Shown one piece after another: positions 1 to 7,686 of a stretch of 64,000 bases of DNA (position 1 is the first letter of the stretch; each line of letters starts with the position of its first letter). Origin of the DNA: Erysipelotrichaceae bacterium. Its GTDB lineage: Bacteria; Bacillota_I; Bacilli_A; Erysipelotrichales; Erysipelotrichaceae. The stretch is taken from assembly GCA_015058955.1 (NCBI GenBank), contig SVBJ01000005.1, forward strand, positions 1-64,000. Reading direction: 5' to 3'. The notes under the pieces were generated by a model. It was not told where the DNA came from. It was given only the letters and a program-made list of their open reading frames with translations, and made no database searches. Position numbers and translations under genes: made by a program.

Positions 1-29
1 CACTCTTATCTTACACAAAACAGTGTTAT

Positions 30-63
30 CCTATAACTTAAATAAGAAGTTATAGGGTATAAT
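30..63 (+). promoter_or_regulatory. Promoter region with inverted repeat, upstream of the surface protein gene
   Basis: A perfect 10-bp inverted repeat (CCTATAACTT at 30-39, AAGTTATAGG at 47-56) abuts a TATAAT -10 box at 58-63. No good -35 box is visible at the right distance, so activator control or an operator role for the repeat is possible. The repeat could also be the terminator of an unseen upstream gene, but it lacks a U-run. Confidence 0.45.
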
Positions 64-90
64 TAAATCGTACTAATAAATATAAGTGCA

Positions 91-109
91 GCACTATCAA
101 GAATAGTGC
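91..109 (+). promoter_or_regulatory. 5' leader hairpin before the surface protein gene
   Basis: GCACTAT (91-97) and ATAGTGC (103-109) form a 7-bp stem with a 5-nt loop, ending 10 nt before the ribosome binding site GGGGAGG (119-125). It may stabilise the mRNA or tune translation; this is inference. Confidence 0.4.
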
Positions 110-130
110 ATAAACTATGGGGAGGTAAGA

Positions 131-3100
131 ATGAGAAACAGCAAATCTGTATTAAGAAAAACTGTTGTCCTTTTTTTGTCTGTCCTGATGCTGTTCGGTA
201 ACCTGACGGTGACCGTCAAGGCAGAAGGCGCATTGACGACAAACAAGGGAGAGTATCTGGTAAACGAACCAATACTGGTTACTGCAACAGAAGGTAAATG
301 GGTTGGAGTCTACAAAAAAGACGATGTACCTAGTGACAGTGTCCTGTGTTTTTATCGTTTCGATGTAGACGGAGAGACACACAATATTTTTAACGAAACA
401 AACGGTGGAAGAGTACCTTCTTCAATTCCATCTTCTTTAGGTTATGCCGATGTCATCCTTTTTGGAGATGAAGGGTATGATAGTGAAATCGAAAGAGTAA
501 CGATTCATATCAGTAAAAACATGGATCCTACAGTTCTTCAGGTAAATCCTGTCAATGTTGAAGGTGAGAGTATTTTTGTTACAGCCACCAGCAACTTAAG
601 AGATGCCTGGGTTGGTATTTATGAAGGTACATATAATGCTGATACATTTACTGTAGATGAACCAGCAATTGAAACATTCTTCGTTGCCAATAACAATAAT
701 GAAGGAAAGACACTGGAAACAAGTCTGACACCGGGAAAGTATTACCGGGTTATGTTCAGCCGTAAGGGAACGGCGAATCCTCCAACATATAATGTGGTTC
801 GGGATATGATCGTCAGTTTCCAGGTTATCTCTGCTGACTTCGACATGTTACTTGACAGAGATGAGTATTACCTGGATAACAGTGTCATGGTTACAACAAC
901 CGGTTATGTTGAAAACGGATGGGTAGGTCTCTATGAAAAGGGAGCTGAATTCGATCCTGAAAACGGTGGAGTTACTCCATTGTATCAGTATGCTCTTACA
1001 GCAGAGCAGCCTCAGGTTCAGGATATTCTGAAGGGAACTGCCAACAGACCGGAAGATTATAAAATCGGAGAATATACTGTTGTAGCATTCGGAGGTGCCG
1101 GCTACAGCAATGTTCTTGCTACTGCTGATTATAAGGTAATAGGCGAAGTTGAGCCTGCATTATCAGCTGATAAAGAGAGTTATAAGATGAATGAACCAAT
1201 CATTGTATCTGCAAAAGGCGGAGCATGGGTAGGAATATATAAAAAGGGTGATGATCTCAGTGCTGTACAGTATTTTTACAGTTTTGAGGTTGATGGTGAA
1301 ACTCACAATATCCTGAAAGAGACAAATGGAGGAAGAGTGCCTGCAACTGTTCCATCAACAATTAACTATGCTGATATCATTCTGTTCGGCAGTGAAGGAA
1401 CTGATAACATTTTGAAGAAGATCACTGTAGCCATAAGTGGTGCAAAAGAACCTTCAGTTTTAACAGTGAATCCAGTATATGAATTTGGAGAAGAAGTCTT
1501 TGTAACTGCCACTAGCAATGAAAGAGATGCCTGGGTAGGATTATATAAAGGAACATATGATGCTGGAACATACAGTGTAAATGATGAGGCAATCGAAAAG
1601 TTCTTTGTTGCTAATTATGATAATGAGGGAAAGTCACTTGGTAATAGTCTTGAACCTGGATGCTATTATCTGGTCATGACAAAGCGCTCCGGTACAGCTA
1701 ATCCTCCAAAATACCTCGTAGATAAGTATATAAACTTTGAAGTCAATTATGATGAGCCTACAAGGCTGTGGATCGACCATGGGGATCAGGAAGTTGTAGA
1801 ATATAAGGCCAATGAACCTGTCATGGTAACTGCTACTTCCAAACATGTAACAGCCTGGGTCGGGTTATATGATTACCTGCAGCCTGATGGATCTGATGTT
1901 GATCTTATTAACGGATTATATTATTGGTTCCTGGTACATGATTTTGATGAACCGGTAAACATTTTTGAAACCACGAAAGGTCCAAATACTGCTGAAATCA
2001 AGGCAGGAAAGTACAAAGTCATTATCTTCGAAGCATCCAGTGGATATGATATTGATTTTGATGCAGCAAAAACAGAGAATTCCAGAGCCATTTTCGCATT
2101 TAACATTAATGAAATGTATGATGTTCCTGTATGGACATGGAATGAAAACGGAACAGCAACTGCAACATTTACTTCCATTAACTCCGATGGAATAAAGACA
2201 CTTGATGCAGAGGTTACTGAAACGATTGTTACTCCTGCAGCATGTGGTAAAGCTGGTGAAAAGAAGCTGACTGCAACAGTTACAGTAGACTTTGATACCG
2301 TGGACGGTAAGACAGAGTATACAACTGAAACCACTCAGACAATCCCAGCATCTGAACACGACTGGAGTGAATGGAAAGTTATAAAAGCTCCAACTTGTAC
2401 GGAAGCAGGAACTGAAGAAAGAGAATGCTCAGTTTGTGGCGAAAAGGAAACCAGAACAATTGATGCCTTAGGTCACACATGGAGTGAATGGAAACAGACA
2501 AAAGCTCCAACATGTACAGAACCTGGTGAAGAAACCAGAGAATGTTCAGTATGTCACGAAAAGGAAACCAGAACAGTTGAAGCTTTAGGCCATACACCTG
2601 GTGAACCTGTTAAGGAAAATGAAGTAGCTGCTACATGTGCAAAAGAAGGATCATATGATGAAGTTGTTTACTGCTTAGTATGTCATGAAGAATTAAGCAG
2701 AACTCATAAGACAGTAGAGGCCTTAGAACATACACCTGCAGCTCATGTAAGAGAGAATGAAGTAGCTGTTACCTGTACAACAGATGGATCATTCGATGAT
2801 GTTGTCTATTGTTCAGTATGTGGAGCAGAGTTAAGCAGAATGCCTATAGTAGTAAAAGCCTTAGGCCATGACTACGGTGAATGGAAGTATGATGGTGAAG
2901 AGGCTAAGACCCATACTCATGTCTGTGCTAATGATAACAGCCATAAGGAAACAGAGCCTTGTACTTTCGATGAAGGTATAACTGTTGATGGTGTAACTAT
3001 TTATACATGTAAGGTATGCGGCGGTACTTATACCGTTAAGGAAGAAGGACCGGTAAAGCCAGTAGTAAGCGGCATAACAAGAGTATATGGCAGTAACAGA

Positions 3101-3988
3101 TTTGGAACATCGTTTGCCATAGCTGAAACAATAATGATGAATCGTAGTACAGATAAGCTTGATTCAGTAATCCTGGCTAACGGAGATAACTTCGCTGATG
3201 CTTTGGCAGGATCATACCTGGCAGCAGTAAAGAATGCACCGATCATCATAACCAGAGCAGCGAAGGTATCTGAAGTAAATGCCTATATCAAGAGCGTACT
3301 GAATAAGGGTGGAACGATCTATGTATTAGGTGGAACAGCAGCAGTACCTGAATCAAGCTTAAATGGATTAAGCGGATATAAGATAAAGAGATTAGCTGGT
3401 AATAACAGATATGGAACTAACCTTGAGATCCTTAAGGAAGCAGGAGTAGATGGAGATACGATTCTTATCGCAACAGGAATCAACTATGCCGACTCATTAA
3501 GTGCTTCTGCAACAGGATTACCTATGCTGTTAGTAAAGGGACAGGACAGTCTTAATGATGATCAGATAAAGTTCCTTAAGGCTAATCCAAATAAGAAGCT
3601 AATCATCCTTGGAGGAGAGAGTGCGGTATCTTCTAACTTTGAGAAAGAGTTAAGGAAGTATGGAGAGGTAAGCAGGATCGCTGGAGACAACAGATTCGCT
3701 ACTTCGATCAAGATAGCAGAGTACTTCTTCAATGAAGCGACTACAGCAGTACTGGCATATGGATCAGATTTCCCTGATGGATTATGCGGTGGACCGTTAG
3801 CTTACCAGGTAGGAGCACCATTGATCCTGACAAGGAATGATAAGACAGATATCGCGAGACCTTACACTAAGGCAAGGAACATAACAGACGGCTATGCATT
3901 AGGAGGAACAAGCGTATTACCTGATGCGACAGTAAGAAGACTGTTTGGAGCTGCTGACAGTGTAGAGATCAATGAGATAAAGAAGTAA
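131..3988 (+). CDS. Large modular secreted surface protein with CWB2 cell-wall anchor
   Basis: A 1285-residue exported protein. Residues 1-31 form a Sec signal peptide (basic start, hydrophobic core, cleavage near VKA-E). Residues ~33-655 hold six Ig-like modules of about 100 residues, each with a core like WVG(I/L/V)Y near residues 57, 160, 264, 365, 467 and 575. They run A-B-C-A'-B'-C', so a three-module block was duplicated: A and A' share VDGETHNI, B and B' share GTANPP. Residues ~740-975 hold repeats with paired cysteines (CSVCGEKETR type) ending in ALGH. Residues ~982-1272 hold three CWB2 repeats (xRxxGxNRxxT, then LGG), which in this family bind anionic wall polymers non-covalently. 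There is no LPXTG motif. Start chosen for the GGGGAGG site 5 nt upstream. Adhesion or glycan binding is likely; the ligand is unknown. Confidence 0.85.
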   Translation: MRNSKSVLRKTVVLFLSVLMLFGNLTVTVKAEGALTTNKGEYLVNEPILVTATEGKWVGVYKKDDVPSDSVLCFYRFDVDGETHNIFNETNGGRVPSSIPSSLGYADVILFGDEGYDSEIERVTIHISKNMDPTVLQVNPVNVEGESIFVTATSNLRDAWVGIYEGTYNADTFTVDEPAIETFFVANNNNEGKTLETSLTPGKYYRVMFSRKGTANPPTYNVVRDMIVSFQVISADFDMLLDRDEYYLDNSVMVTTTGYVENGWVGLYEKGAEFDPENGGVTPLYQYALTAEQPQVQDILKGTANRPEDYKIGEYTVVAFGGAGYSNVLATADYKVIGEVEPALSADKESYKMNEPIIVSAKGGAWVGIYKKGDDLSAVQYFYSFEVDGETHNILKETNGGRVPATVPSTINYADIILFGSEGTDNILKKITVAISGAKEPSVLTVNPVYEFGEEVFVTATSNERDAWVGLYKGTYDAGTYSVNDEAIEKFFVANYDNEGKSLGNSLEPGCYYLVMTKRSGTANPPKYLVDKYINFEVNYDEPTRLWIDHGDQEVVEYKANEPVMVTATSKHVTAWVGLYDYLQPDGSDVDLINGLYYWFLVHDFDEPVNIFETTKGPNTAEIKAGKYKVIIFEASSGYDIDFDAAKTENSRAIFAFNINEMYDVPVWTWNENGTATATFTSINSDGIKTLDAEVTETIVTPAACGKAGEKKLTATVTVDFDTVDGKTEYTTETTQTIPASEHDWSEWKVIKAPTCTEAGTEERECSVCGEKETRTIDALGHTWSEWKQTKAPTCTEPGEETRECSVCHEKETRTVEALGHTPGEPVKENEVAATCAKEGSYDEVVYCLVCHEELSRTHKTVEALEHTPAAHVRENEVAVTCTTDGSFDDVVYCSVCGAELSRMPIVVKALGHDYGEWKYDGEEAKTHTHVCANDNSHKETEPCTFDEGITVDGVTIYTCKVCGGTYTVKEEGPVKPVVSGITRVYGSNRFGTSFAIAETIMMNRSTDKLDSVILANGDNFADALAGSYLAAVKNAPIIITRAAKVSEVNAYIKSVLNKGGTIYVLGGTAAVPESSLNGLSGYKIKRLAGNNRYGTNLEILKEAGVDGDTILIATGINYADSLSASATGLPMLLVKGQDSLNDDQIKFLKANPNKKLIILGGESAVSSNFEKELRKYGEVSRIAGDNRFATSIKIAEYFFNEATTAVLAYGSDFPDGLCGGPLAYQVGAPLILTRNDKTDIARPYTKARNITDGYALGGTSVLPDATVRRLFGAADSVEINEIKK

Positions 3989-4003
3989 AGGAAAATCCTG
4001 ATG

Positions 4004-4040
4004 AAAAGATTCTCACAATCATATGGGAATCTTTTTCTTT
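4004..4040 (+). terminator. Terminator after the surface protein gene
   Basis: AAAAGATTC (4004-4012) pairs with GAATCTTTT (4027-4035), followed by a T-rich tail. Confidence 0.75.
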
Positions 4041-4132
4041 ATGATTAGAATAATTATTTGCAGAGTGTTTCAGTGGGAAAGAAGTTTATAAAAGTGATAT
4101 ACTTCAAATAATATTATTTGGAGGAGAACAAT

Positions 4133-5275
4133 ATGATTATTAAGAATGGACTGATACATGATGCAGTTAACCGTGAACCTTATATCGGGGATATCCGCAT
4201 TGTTGATGGAAAGATCACTGAAATTGGAATATCTCTGACAGTAGAAGGTGATGAACAGATCGTTGATGCTTCAGGGTTAAGCGTATATCCGGGTTTTGTT
4301 GAAGCACATTGCCACCTTGGTCTTGATGGCTGGGGTATTGGCTTTGAAGGAGCGGATTATAATGAACCTGGTGACATCTGTACACCTCATCTGCGTTCTG
4401 AAGACAGCTTTAATCCACTTGATCCAAGTGTGCATAATGCTGCTAAAGGAGGCATTACCAGCGTAGCTACCGGACAGGGAAGTGCCAATGCCATCGGCGG
4501 TACCTGGATCGCTGTAAAGACTGTCGGTAAGTGTGTTGATGACATGATAATAAAGACACCGGTTGCCATGAAATGTGCCCTGGGCGAAAACCCTAAGCGC
4601 TGTTACCGTGACAAGGGAAACTTTGCCAGAATGTCTACTGCTTCCGTGATCCGTAACATGATGTTCAAGGCAAGGGAATATCTGGCCAAGAAGGAAAAGG
4701 CCGGTGACGACATCTTTAAGCAGCCTGGATTTGATTTCAAGTGTGAGGCGATGATTCCGGTACTGAAGAAGGAAATACCGTTAAAGATACATGCCCATCA
4801 GGCTAATGATATTCTGACCGCCATCCGTCTGGCTAAGGAATTTGATGTTAATCTGACAATTGAACATGTAACGGAAGGTCATCTGATCGCTGATGAGCTG
4901 GCAAACTGTCCATATCCACTGGCTGTGGGACCAAGCCTGACTCATGCTACAAAGTTTGAACTGCAAAACAAGTCATGGGAGACTCCTGGTATTCTGGCAG
5001 CTAAGGGATGTCAGGTTTCCATCATCACGGACTCACCGGTAATTCCGCAGGAATATCTGCCGTTATGTGCCGGGTTAGCCGTAAAGGCAGGCATGGATCC
5101 GTTTGAAGCACTCAAGGCCATTACGATCAACCCTGCCAGACAGATCGGCATTGCGGATAGAGTAGGTTCAATTGAAGTCGGTAAGGATGGGGACATCGTC
5201 ATTACCAACGGTGACCCGATGGTCAGCGATACGGCCATTGAAAAAGTCTTCATCAATGGTGTGGCTGTAGAATAG
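4133..5275 (+). CDS. Amidohydrolase-superfamily metal-dependent hydrolase
   Basis: A 380-residue TIM-barrel metallohydrolase of the broad imidazolonepropionase-related group (COG1228-like). The metal-binding HxH is at residues 59-61 (VEAHCHLG). Further expected ligand segments are KIHAHQ, TIEHVTEGH and ITDSPV, and the C-terminal IEVGKDGDIVI strand closes the composite beta domain. The enzyme is expected to be cytoplasmic, as there is no signal peptide. Start ATG at 4133 is chosen because GGAGGAG lies at 4120-4126; a longer TTG start at 4118 would swallow that site. The gene stands alone between two terminators, so context gives no substrate; family members cleave cyclic amides, N-acyl amino acids or dipeptides. 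Confidence 0.8.
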   Translation: MIIKNGLIHDAVNREPYIGDIRIVDGKITEIGISLTVEGDEQIVDASGLSVYPGFVEAHCHLGLDGWGIGFEGADYNEPGDICTPHLRSEDSFNPLDPSVHNAAKGGITSVATGQGSANAIGGTWIAVKTVGKCVDDMIIKTPVAMKCALGENPKRCYRDKGNFARMSTASVIRNMMFKAREYLAKKEKAGDDIFKQPGFDFKCEAMIPVLKKEIPLKIHAHQANDILTAIRLAKEFDVNLTIEHVTEGHLIADELANCPYPLAVGPSLTHATKFELQNKSWETPGILAAKGCQVSIITDSPVIPQEYLPLCAGLAVKAGMDPFEALKAITINPARQIGIADRVGSIEVGKDGDIVITNGDPMVSDTAIEKVFINGVAVE

Positions 5276-5283
5276 AAAGAAAC

Positions 5284-5321
5284 ACAGGACAGAACACTGC
5301 TGCAGTGTCCTGTCTTTTTTT
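5284..5321 (+). terminator. Terminator after the amidohydrolase gene
   Basis: ACAGGACA (5284-5291) pairs with TGTCCTGT (5306-5313), followed by seven T. An inner alternative pairing of ACACTG with CAGTGT is also possible. Confidence 0.8.
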
Positions 5322-5357
5322 GTATGGGGATAATATGCGGCAGGCTTTTATGTGTGC

Positions 5358-5363
5358 TAAAAT
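5358..5363 (+). promoter_or_regulatory. Candidate extended -10 box (TGC-TAAAAT)
   Basis: TGCTAAAAT lies at 5355-5363 in the gap between the amidohydrolase and glgA. It could start the short transcript that would end at the hairpin at 5504-5525. No convincing -35 box is seen. Confidence 0.3.
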
Positions 5364-5442
5364 ACAAAGTGATTATTATAAATCAACAGTAATACTAATC
5401 AATATCAATAGTTTTTTTGTAGCCGATTGAAAGGAAAGAATT

Positions 5443-5547
5443 ATGAAGATGCGATTTGAAAGTCTTTTGACTTACTGTTCGTTGGAAGATAAAAATTCAG
5501 CAGAACGCCTTAAAAAGGCGTTTTTATACCAGCAAATTAATCAATAA
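5443..5547 (+). CDS. Possible 34-residue small protein, or small-RNA unit
   Basis: An ATG at 5443 preceded by AAGGAAAG (5431-5438) opens a 34-codon frame (MKMRFESLLTYCSLEDK..., ending YQQINQ). I do not recognise it. A strong terminator-like hairpin (5504-5525) lies inside the frame, so transcripts stopping there would not reach the stop codon. This makes a non-coding RNA or a leader element at least as likely as a gene. Confidence 0.25.
   Translation: MKMRFESLLTYCSLEDKNSAERLKKAFLYQQINQ
5504..5525 (+). terminator. Terminator-like hairpin within the 5.4 kb small unit
   Basis: AACGCCTT (5504-5511), loop AAA, AAGGCGTT (5515-5522), then more T. This is a compact 8-bp stem with a U tail, typical of an intrinsic terminator on the + strand. 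Confidence 0.55.
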
Positions 5548-5584
5548 GCCCGTCCGAAATTTGATTTCCGAACGGGCTTTCTTT
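5546..5584 (-). terminator. Terminator of glgA, probably two-way
   Basis: AAGCCCGTCCGAAA at the left pairs with TTTCCGAACGGGCTT at the right, with one bulged base. It reads as a terminator for the reverse-strand glgA, and the TTTCTTTC tail on the + side may also serve rightward transcripts. Confidence 0.7.
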
Positions 5585-5614
5585 CATTAGTGATTAAATT
5601 ATTCTTTTTGAATC

Positions 5615-7294
5615 TTACCAGGCTGTCAGTTCCAGATATAGATCCTTGTACTGCTTCGCTGAGTTATCCCAGGAAACATTCTTGGCCATATCGCGCTGAA
5701 CCATTTCATCCCAGTAATAGCGGTTTTCAAAGTACAGTGTCTTGGCGCGGTTGATTGCATCGTATAACAGTCCTGACTCATATCTGTCAAACGTGAATCC
5801 ATTGCCCCAGTCAGCATACATGTTGTAAGGTTCCACGGTGTCCTTAAGACCGCCGGTCTCTCTGACGATCGGAACCGTTCCGTAATGCATGGCGATCAGC
5901 TGGGTCAGGCCGCACGGTTCAAACCGTGAAGGTACTAACAGCACATCACATCCGGCATAGATGCGGTGGCTTCTCGCTTCATCATACTGGATACAGCCCG
6001 CAAACTGTCCCTTGTAATGATTCTCATAGTAGCGGAAGGAATTTTCATATTCGGCATCCCCTGTGCCCAGAACGACGACCTGTGTATGTGGATCCATGAT
6101 CTGCGGAATACAGGTATTCACCAGATCCAGACCTTTCTGGTTTGTCAGTCGGGAAATCAATCCGATGACAAACTTATCTCCGTTTTCTTCCAGGCCGAGT
6201 TCCTTCTGCAGGGCAATCTTATTTTCTCTCTTTTTGGCGATTGCATCCTCGATGCTGTAGTTCGCAACGATGTCGCTGTCTTTTGACGGATCCCAGATAT
6301 CATAGTCGATACCGTTGACGATGCCGCGCAGTTTTCCTGAGTGATAGCGCAGATGAGCTTCCAGTCCTTCACCATACTCGGAGGTCTGGATCTCTCCGGC
6401 ATAGGTATTGGAGACTGTTGTGATCATGTTGGAATAGGTTAATCCACCCTTGAGCATATTGGCATCAAGCCAGTTCTGAGTCAAGGCATCCTTGTTGAAA
6501 ACATAATCCGGCAGATTCGTCCAATACTTGATGGTCTTGATATTGTAAATACCCTGGAAGCGCAGGTTATGGATGGTGATCATGGTTTTTGCGTTACCGA
6601 TGGAAGTATTCTGGAAGAACGTCCGCAGATATACCGGTACCAGAGCCGCCTGCCAGTCATGGCAGTGGATGATATTCGGTTGCCAGTTCATGTAGTTGAG
6701 CGCAGCCAGAGCTGCCTTGCTGAAATAGCAGTACTTCGGGATATCATCGATCAGATTGGTATATGGCTTATCTCCGCCAAAGAATTCTTCGTTATCGATG
6801 AAGTCATAGACAACTCCATCCCAAACATATTCCATGATGCCGACATAGTACTGTTTGCCGTCACTTGTCAGATCCATATAGAAGCTTCCCCGGTAAACCA
6901 TTTTATCCTGATACTGCTGCGGGATGCATTTGTATCTTGGAAGGATGACCTTTACATCACAGTTTCTTCTGGTAAGCGCCTTGGGAAGAGCGTACATGAC
7001 ATCTCCAAGTCCGCCGGTCTTTACAAACGGATAACATTCCGATCCGATAAAGGCAATGCTTCGACGCGGTGATTCAGGTTCCTGGGTCATCACCTGCTGA
7101 TCGACAGCAGCGATGATCTCATCAGCCGCAGCTTCCACAGTTTCCTTCTTAACAGTCTTTTTATCTGTAACAATTTTTGTTGTTTTAGTCGTTTTTTTCA
7201 CGGCAGTCTTCTTTTCGGCCGTTTTCTTCACTGCCGTTTTCTTTTCCGCTGTTTTCTTTTCAGCAGTTTCTTCAGTTGCTTTTTTAGCAGCCAT
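5615..7294 (-). CDS. glgA: Glycogen (starch) synthase, GT5 family, with Lys/Ala/Thr-rich N-terminal tail
   Basis: A cytoplasmic glycosyltransferase that extends alpha-1,4-glucan from ADP-glucose. The catalytic core starts near residue 79 (SIAFIGSECYPF) and carries the nucleotide-sugar loop KTGGLGDV at 92-99. The C-terminal half has the EPCGLTQL and ETGGLKDT signatures. The core length of about 480 residues is normal for GlgA. Unusual is the first ~70 residues: tandem EKKTA/VKKTA repeats like a histone H1 tail. The GGAGGAG site precedes the ATG, so the tail is genuinely translated. The gene faces away from the MATE gene and is about 29 kb from glgB/glgP/pulA. The tail could bind nucleic acid, a polymer or a partner; this is inference. 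Confidence 0.92.
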   Translation of the reverse strand: MAAKKATEETAEKKTAEKKTAVKKTAEKKTAVKKTTKTTKIVTDKKTVKKETVEAAADEIIAAVDQQVMTQEPESPRRSIAFIGSECYPFVKTGGLGDVMYALPKALTRRNCDVKVILPRYKCIPQQYQDKMVYRGSFYMDLTSDGKQYYVGIMEYVWDGVVYDFIDNEEFFGGDKPYTNLIDDIPKYCYFSKAALAALNYMNWQPNIIHCHDWQAALVPVYLRTFFQNTSIGNAKTMITIHNLRFQGIYNIKTIKYWTNLPDYVFNKDALTQNWLDANMLKGGLTYSNMITTVSNTYAGEIQTSEYGEGLEAHLRYHSGKLRGIVNGIDYDIWDPSKDSDIVANYSIEDAIAKKRENKIALQKELGLEENGDKFVIGLISRLTNQKGLDLVNTCIPQIMDPHTQVVVLGTGDAEYENSFRYYENHYKGQFAGCIQYDEARSHRIYAGCDVLLVPSRFEPCGLTQLIAMHYGTVPIVRETGGLKDTVEPYNMYADWGNGFTFDRYESGLLYDAINRAKTLYFENRYYWDEMVQRDMAKNVSWDNSAKQYKDLYLELTAW

Positions 7295-7483
7295 TTTAAC
7301 TCCTCCTTCAGATTGCGTCGTCTGTGAATAATTTAATTATCACAGCAACTATCAATATAATCTTTAAAACCGCTTAATTCAAGTCTTATAGCTTTCCAGA
7401 ACATGCTGATTCTCTGTTTCAGCACTTTCATTCCCTGTTTTTTACATAATAATTCCCGGTAATTTAATCATTACCAAACTGAT

Positions 7484-7628
7484 CAGCGATGAACTGGGTG
7501 GCTTGAAGCCATTGCTGTTGAGGCGAAATTGAAGCGGTTCCATCGCCTTTCTGGAAACCGTAACTGCCAAACTGGTAGTGATTTACAGTTAAAACGAACA
7601 ATGGAGAACTGAAAGGTTCTCCTTTTTT
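7484..7628 (+). ncRNA. Candidate structured RNA with pseudoknot and terminator
   Basis: The 392-base gap between glgA and the MATE gene contains linked pairings. CAGCGATG (7484-7491) pairs with CATTGCTG (7510-7517), enclosing GGCT/AGCC. AGGCGA (7521-7526) pairs with TCGCCT (7543-7548). CGGTT (7535-7539) pairs with AACCG (7556-7560), crossing the previous stem as an H-type pseudoknot. ACTGCCA (7563-7569) pairs with TGGTAGT (7573-7579). An intrinsic terminator closes the unit. I cannot assign a known family; raiA-type or a riboswitch-like RNA are possibilities only. A weak CATAAT box at 7445-7450 may be its promoter. The segment 7295-7440 shows nothing else clear. Confidence 0.55.
7603..7628 (+). 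terminator. Terminator of the structured RNA
   Basis: GGAGAAC (7603-7609), loop TGAAAG, GTTCTCC (7616-7622), then six T. Confidence 0.85.
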
Positions 7629-7651
7629 ACGGCAAAAAGCGGGTACATTGC

Positions 7652-7680
7652 TTTAAAGATATTAAAGACAAGCGTAGAAT
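7652..7680 (+). promoter_or_regulatory. Promoter for a leaderless MATE mRNA
   Basis: TTTAAA (7652-7657), a 17-bp spacer and TAGAAT (7675-7680). The -10 box ends exactly 6 nt before the ATG at 7687, and no Shine-Dalgarno sequence lies between, so transcription should start at or next to the start codon. Confidence 0.5.
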
Positions 7681-7686
7681 AATGGC

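Noticed and set aside
2340-2900. Direct repeats that could be taken for a CRISPR array
   Set aside because: They are coding repeats of ~40 residues in the surface protein, not short identical repeats with unique spacers.
7484-7628. Calling the structured RNA a riboswitch for the MATE gene
   Set aside because: It ends in a terminator and the MATE gene appears to have its own promoter with a leaderless start, so control in cis is not supported. A known-family call such as raiA could not be verified.
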